Positions 60,889-64,000 of a DNA stretch of 64,000 bases are shown here, piece by piece. Within the stretch, counting starts at the first letter, position 1, and the number at the start of each line of letters is the position of its first letter. The notes beneath the pieces are model-generated. The model saw nothing but the letters and a program-made list of their open reading frames with translations. It was not told the origin of the DNA and did not search any database. Location of the stretch: the NCBI GenBank assembly GCA_002371265.1, contig DFGT01000027.1, forward strand, positions 65,952 to 129,951, read 5' to 3'. The position numbers and the translations under genes were made by a program. Source of the stretch: Bacteroidales bacterium UBA3743 (GTDB lineage Bacteria; Bacteroidota; Bacteroidia; Bacteroidales; Paludibacteraceae).

Positions 60889-61575
60889 ATGAAAAACATA
60901 GTAGTAGCAATCGACGGATTCTCGTCTTGCGGAAAAAGCACAATGGCAAAATGGCTTGCCAAAGAGGTAGGCTACAAATATATCGACTCTGGCGCGATGT
61001 ATCGTGCTGTAACTCTGTTCTGCCTTCGCAACAACCTTATCAAGGACGGTGTTGTAGATACAGAAAAGCTTGAGCGTCGCATGAACGAGGTAAAGATAGA
61101 ATTCCGTGTCAATGAAAAGACAGGAAAAAGTGACACTTACCTGAACGGAGAATGTGTAGAATCGGAAATCCGAGGCATGGAGGTGTCGTCAAACGTAAGC
61201 CCGGTGGCAGCAGTGCCATTCGTTCGCCACGCCATGGTGGATCTGCAGAGAAGCTATGGAGAAGGAGGCGGAATCGTGATGGACGGACGTGACATCGGCA
61301 CCACCGTCTTCCCTAACGCTGAATTGAAACTATACGTGGTGGCTTCTGCTGAGGTCAGAGCTCAAAGAAGATACGACGAACTTACTGCCAAAGGAGACAA
61401 AGTTTCATTCGATGACATTTTGAAAAATGTGCAGGAACGCGACTATATTGATATGAACCGCGCGGAATCTCCTTTAAGAAAGGCTGAAGACGCAATTGAA
61501 CTTGACAACGGTCTGCTAACAATCGAGGAGCAGAACAAATGGTTGATGCAGGTTTTTAATGAAAAGACAAAATAA
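60889..61575 (+). CDS. cmk: Cytidylate kinase
   Basis: 228 residues. P-loop IDGFSSCGKSTMAKWLAKEVGY, YIDSGAMYRAVTLFCL, and the CMP-binding VMDGRDIGTTVFPNAELK with YVVASAEVRAQRRYDEL. It phosphorylates CMP and dCMP. It is 10 bases after porQ and only 4 bases before the ispH start, so both are in one operon. Confidence 0.93.
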   Translation: MKNIVVAIDGFSSCGKSTMAKWLAKEVGYKYIDSGAMYRAVTLFCLRNNLIKDGVVDTEKLERRMNEVKIEFRVNEKTGKSDTYLNGECVESEIRGMEVSSNVSPVAAVPFVRHAMVDLQRSYGEGGGIVMDGRDIGTTVFPNAELKLYVVASAEVRAQRRYDELTAKGDKVSFDDILKNVQERDYIDMNRAESPLRKAEDAIELDNGLLTIEEQNKWLMQVFNEKTK

Positions 61576-61579
61576 GACG

Positions 61580-62443
61580 ATGATAATCGATATCGACGAG
61601 AATTCTGGTTTCTGCCCTGGAGTGGTGTCAGCGATCAAAAAAGCGGAGGATGAGCTTCTGCAAAACAACTCACTCTACTGCTTGGGCGACATCGTGCACA
61701 ATTCACGTGAAGTGGAAAGGCTTACCGAACAAGGTCTGGAAACAATCGGAATCGACGAATTGCAGAAGTTGAAAGACACTCGTGTGCTCCTGCGTGCGCA
61801 TGGAGAACCACCGTCGACATACGACTTGGCAAAAAAGAACAATATCTCCATCATCGACGCGACATGCCCAGTGGTTCTCGCCCTGCAACGCAAAATCAAG
61901 ACAGCATACGAGAAACACAATAAGAAGAACACACAGATTGTGATCTACGGAAAAGTGGGCCATGCGGAAGTGAACGGACTTGTAGGCCAGACAAACGGAA
62001 CCGCAATCGTAGTGGAGAATCTGAACGATATCGACAAAATTGATTTTTCAAAAGATATCTGTCTATTTTCGCAAACCACCAAAAGCATCGAGGGGTTTAA
62101 CGAAATAATAGCGGAGATCCAAAAAAAGAAAAAAGACTGTATCAAATTTGAATATTTCGATACAATCTGCAGACAAGTGGCTAATAGAATCCCAAAAATC
62201 ATTAGTTTTGTCTCGAAATACGAACTGATTTATTTTGTTTGTGGAAAGAAAAGCTCAAACGGCAAGGTGCTCTACGAACAATGCAAAAAGACAAATCCTA
62301 CGACACTTCTGATTTCAGGAGTGGAAGATATTGATTTGTCGGACATTAAAGGCAAAGAAAAAATCGGGATATGCGGTGCGACGTCAACACCAAAGTGGCA
62401 GATGGAAGCAGTCCGAGACTATATCTTGAACGCTAACAAATAA
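61580..62443 (+). CDS. ispH: 4-hydroxy-3-methylbut-2-enyl diphosphate reductase
   Basis: 287 residues from MIIDIDENSGFCPGVVSAIKKAE. The three conserved Cys that hold the Fe-S cluster are in GFCPGV (residue 12), DATCPVV and GICGATSTP; His motifs are LGDIVHNSREV, RAHGEPP and GHAEVNGL. It performs the last step of the MEP isoprenoid pathway. An earlier ATG at 61559 overlaps cmk and is less likely. Confidence 0.93.
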   Translation: MIIDIDENSGFCPGVVSAIKKAEDELLQNNSLYCLGDIVHNSREVERLTEQGLETIGIDELQKLKDTRVLLRAHGEPPSTYDLAKKNNISIIDATCPVVLALQRKIKTAYEKHNKKNTQIVIYGKVGHAEVNGLVGQTNGTAIVVENLNDIDKIDFSKDICLFSQTTKSIEGFNEIIAEIQKKKKDCIKFEYFDTICRQVANRIPKIISFVSKYELIYFVCGKKSSNGKVLYEQCKKTNPTTLLISGVEDIDLSDIKGKEKIGICGATSTPKWQMEAVRDYILNANK

Positions 62444-62454
62444 ATACCAACACT

Positions 62455-63432
62455 ATGAAAATTAAGTGCATAGGCATTTTAACATCTGGAGGCGACGCTC
62501 CAGGAATGAACGCTGCAATCAGAGCGATCACTCGTTCTGCTATCTACAACGGTATCCGTGTCAAAGGTATCTACAGAGGCTACAAGGGACTGATGATGGG
62601 AGAGATTGAGGAATTCCACACAGAAAGCGTCAGCAACATCATCCAACATGGAGGAACAATTCTTAAGAGCGCAAGGTGCCAAGAATTCCACACTCAGGAA
62701 GGAAGGCAGAAAGCCTACACTACCCTGCGGTCGGAAGGCATTGACGCATTAGTTGTATGTGGTGGAGACGGTACTTTCACCGGAGCTCGTCTGTTCGCGC
62801 AAGAGTTCGACATTCCAATCGTAGGTGTGCCATGCACCATCGACAACGACTTGTCTGGCACAGATTACACAATAGGATACGACACCGCTCTAAACACAAT
62901 CGTGGATGCGGTGGACAAGATCAAAGACACAGCCAACTCACACGAACGCTTGTTTTTTATCGAGGTCATGGGTCGCGACGCAGGTTATCTCGCATTGAAC
63001 GGTGCGATCGCCACAGGAGCGGAGGCTGCCATCATACCTGAAATCGAAACTGGAATAGACCAGCTTGAGGCTTTCATCTCAAGAGGATTCAGAAAGTCGA
63101 AAAACAGCAGTATAGTGCTTGTTGCGGAAAGCGACATCACTGGTGGAGCGATAGGTGTCGCAGAACGTCTAAAGAAAGAGCATCCTGAATATGAGGCCCG
63201 CATAACAATCCTTGGACACATCCAAAGAGGAGGCTCGCCAACAGCGGCAGACCGTATACTGGCCACACGTCTTGGGGCTGCGGCCATCGACGCACTTATT
63301 GATGAGCAGAGAAATATAATGGTGGGAGTAGTGAACGACCGCGTCGTCTACGTACCATTCAACAAAGCCATCAAACATGAGAAGAAGATGGACACTTCTC
63401 TGATGTCAGTTTTGAAAGTTGTTTCAAACTAA
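62455..63432 (+). CDS. pfkA: ATP-dependent 6-phosphofructokinase
   Basis: 325 residues. ATP-binding GILTSGGDAPGMNAAIRAI, GGDGTFTGARLF, catalytic PCTIDNDLSGTDYTIGYDTALNT (TIDND with the base Asp) and GRDAGYLAL. The third and fourth blocks (ILGHIQRGGSPTAADRILATR) are typical of group I bacterial PfkA. It phosphorylates fructose 6-phosphate in glycolysis. It follows ispH by 11 bases. Confidence 0.94.
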   Translation: MKIKCIGILTSGGDAPGMNAAIRAITRSAIYNGIRVKGIYRGYKGLMMGEIEEFHTESVSNIIQHGGTILKSARCQEFHTQEGRQKAYTTLRSEGIDALVVCGGDGTFTGARLFAQEFDIPIVGVPCTIDNDLSGTDYTIGYDTALNTIVDAVDKIKDTANSHERLFFIEVMGRDAGYLALNGAIATGAEAAIIPEIETGIDQLEAFISRGFRKSKNSSIVLVAESDITGGAIGVAERLKKEHPEYEARITILGHIQRGGSPTAADRILATRLGAAAIDALIDEQRNIMVGVVNDRVVYVPFNKAIKHEKKMDTSLMSVLKVVSN

Positions 63433-63441
63433 TTATACAAA

Positions 63442-63939
63442 ATGAAAAAAAATCTTTTTTTCCTTATGCTTCTTGGAGCTATGGCATCATGCGGCAACGC
63501 TCCTAAGAATAATGAGAACAATGAGGCGATTGACCTTGATTCATCAGCCGTAACGGTTTCTGAGGAAACAGCCGGAGTAGACGCGCGTCCTGTGCCATTC
63601 GAGGCACTTGATGGCAAGTGGATGATTAAGTCAGCAAAAAGTGTAGCTGTCGCAGAAGGAGACACTTCAGCGTATGTTATCCTTAACGTTGCTGAAAAGA
63701 CAATCAACGCAACTGCAGGTTGCAACTCAATCTTTGGAGCGATCAACAGAAATGGTCGCGCAGCCAATTCTTTGGCATTTGAGAATATGGGAGCCACTAA
63801 AATGATGTGTCCGGACAAAGACTCTCTTGAGATGGCCCTGATCGACGCACTCAACAACACTCGTTCTTTCACTCTGTCTAACGGAGAACTTACATTCAGC
63901 AACGAGAAAGATGAGGTTGTGCTAAAAGCTGCAAAATAA
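63442..63939 (+). CDS. META-domain (HslJ-like) lipoprotein
   Basis: 165 residues. Signal peptide with lipobox AMASC; then an Asn/Glu-rich linker (GNAPKNNENNEAID) and one META domain from about residue 50: FEALDGKWMIKSAK, INATAGCNSIFGAI, FENMGATKMMCPD, and FTLSNGELTFSNE. The CNS...MMCPD pair of Cys is usual in the family. Likely periplasmic or outer-membrane anchored. It starts 9 bases after pfkA. Confidence 0.85.
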   Translation: MKKNLFFLMLLGAMASCGNAPKNNENNEAIDLDSSAVTVSEETAGVDARPVPFEALDGKWMIKSAKSVAVAEGDTSAYVILNVAEKTINATAGCNSIFGAINRNGRAANSLAFENMGATKMMCPDKDSLEMALIDALNNTRSFTLSNGELTFSNEKDEVVLKAAK

Positions 63940-63973
63940 GATCATAATTCATATAATATAGAAAAGACGGGGG

Positions 63974-64000
63974 ACATGAAGTGCACCCCAAAAGTTGGAC
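63974..64000 (+). mobile_element. Possible end of an IS3-type insertion sequence at the window edge
   Basis: TGAAGTGCACCCCAAAAGTT and the next bases resemble the terminal inverted repeats of IS3-family (IS150-like) elements, which often read TGxxxTGxxCCCCAAAAGTT. Only the first 27 bases lie in the window. Confidence 0.35.

Overview
The window reads as the chromosome of a Bacteroidales bacterium, probably Prevotellaceae-like from a gut or rumen setting, although the genus cannot be fixed. The evidence is the repeated use of the Bacteroidetes promoter (TTTG, about 19-20 bases, TAxxTTTG), type IX secretion signals (a PorQ protein and a sorting domain), lipoproteins with acidic residues after the lipobox cysteine, the Bacteroidetes glycogen cluster, and marker families such as DUF4250 and DUF4290.

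Layout, left to right. Bases 1-4725 hold minus-strand polysaccharide genes: a GH5 cellulase cut by the left edge, a Cthe_2159-like beta-helix protein and a short T9SS cargo protein. Bases 5062-16610 hold glyQS, an outer-membrane barrel, an N-acetylglucosamine-kinase-like protein and a glycogen/starch block (debranching enzyme, GT4 synthase, GH57, MarR regulator, tRNA-Leu, GH13). The GH57 has Asn where the catalytic Asp is expected. At 16729-18464 dnaX is split by a -1 frameshift at a run of ten A, giving potential gamma and tau products. Bases 18701-23521 hold small genes, tRNA-Cys, a REP-associated transposase that carries its own REP palindromes inside its coding sequence, and an esterase/ATP-grasp/esterase cluster.

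Bases 23833-35749 form a defence island. It is a type I restriction-modification operon (hsdM, hsdS, hsdR) with four extra genes inside: an ORF6N/PLD-like fusion, an unrecognised 313-residue protein, and an AAA ATPase followed by a TOPRIM (DUF3226-like) protein, the last two resembling PARIS, AbiL or OLD two-gene systems. A higBA-like toxin-antitoxin pair on the opposite strand sits between a 66-bp duplication of the hsdR 5' end.

Bases 35817-40776 hold minus-strand housekeeping genes (two transporters, a phosphodiesterase, a UvrD/PcrA helicase). At 40880-41905 lies a tandem array of a roughly 180-bp unit rich in inverted repeats. Directly after it is a promoter and a cassette of two Hcp/TssD-like tube proteins, a glycine-zipper putative effector and a membrane putative immunity protein. 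Two broken copies of the immunity gene follow, each ending in a copy of the same repeat family. No other secretion genes are present, so this looks like an orphan effector-delivery cassette and is the best candidate for an undescribed system.

Bases 44967-64000 are mostly core genome: chorismate mutase, a TerB/J-like membrane protein with HPH instead of HPD, hpt, adk, serS, an unusual Sel1-acetyltransferase fusion, three related glycan-binding lipoproteins, cardiolipin synthase, a SufT-like protein, lpxH, a nucleoside phosphorylase, DUF4290, porQ, cmk, ispH, pfkA and a META-domain lipoprotein. The right edge may be the end of an IS3-type element.
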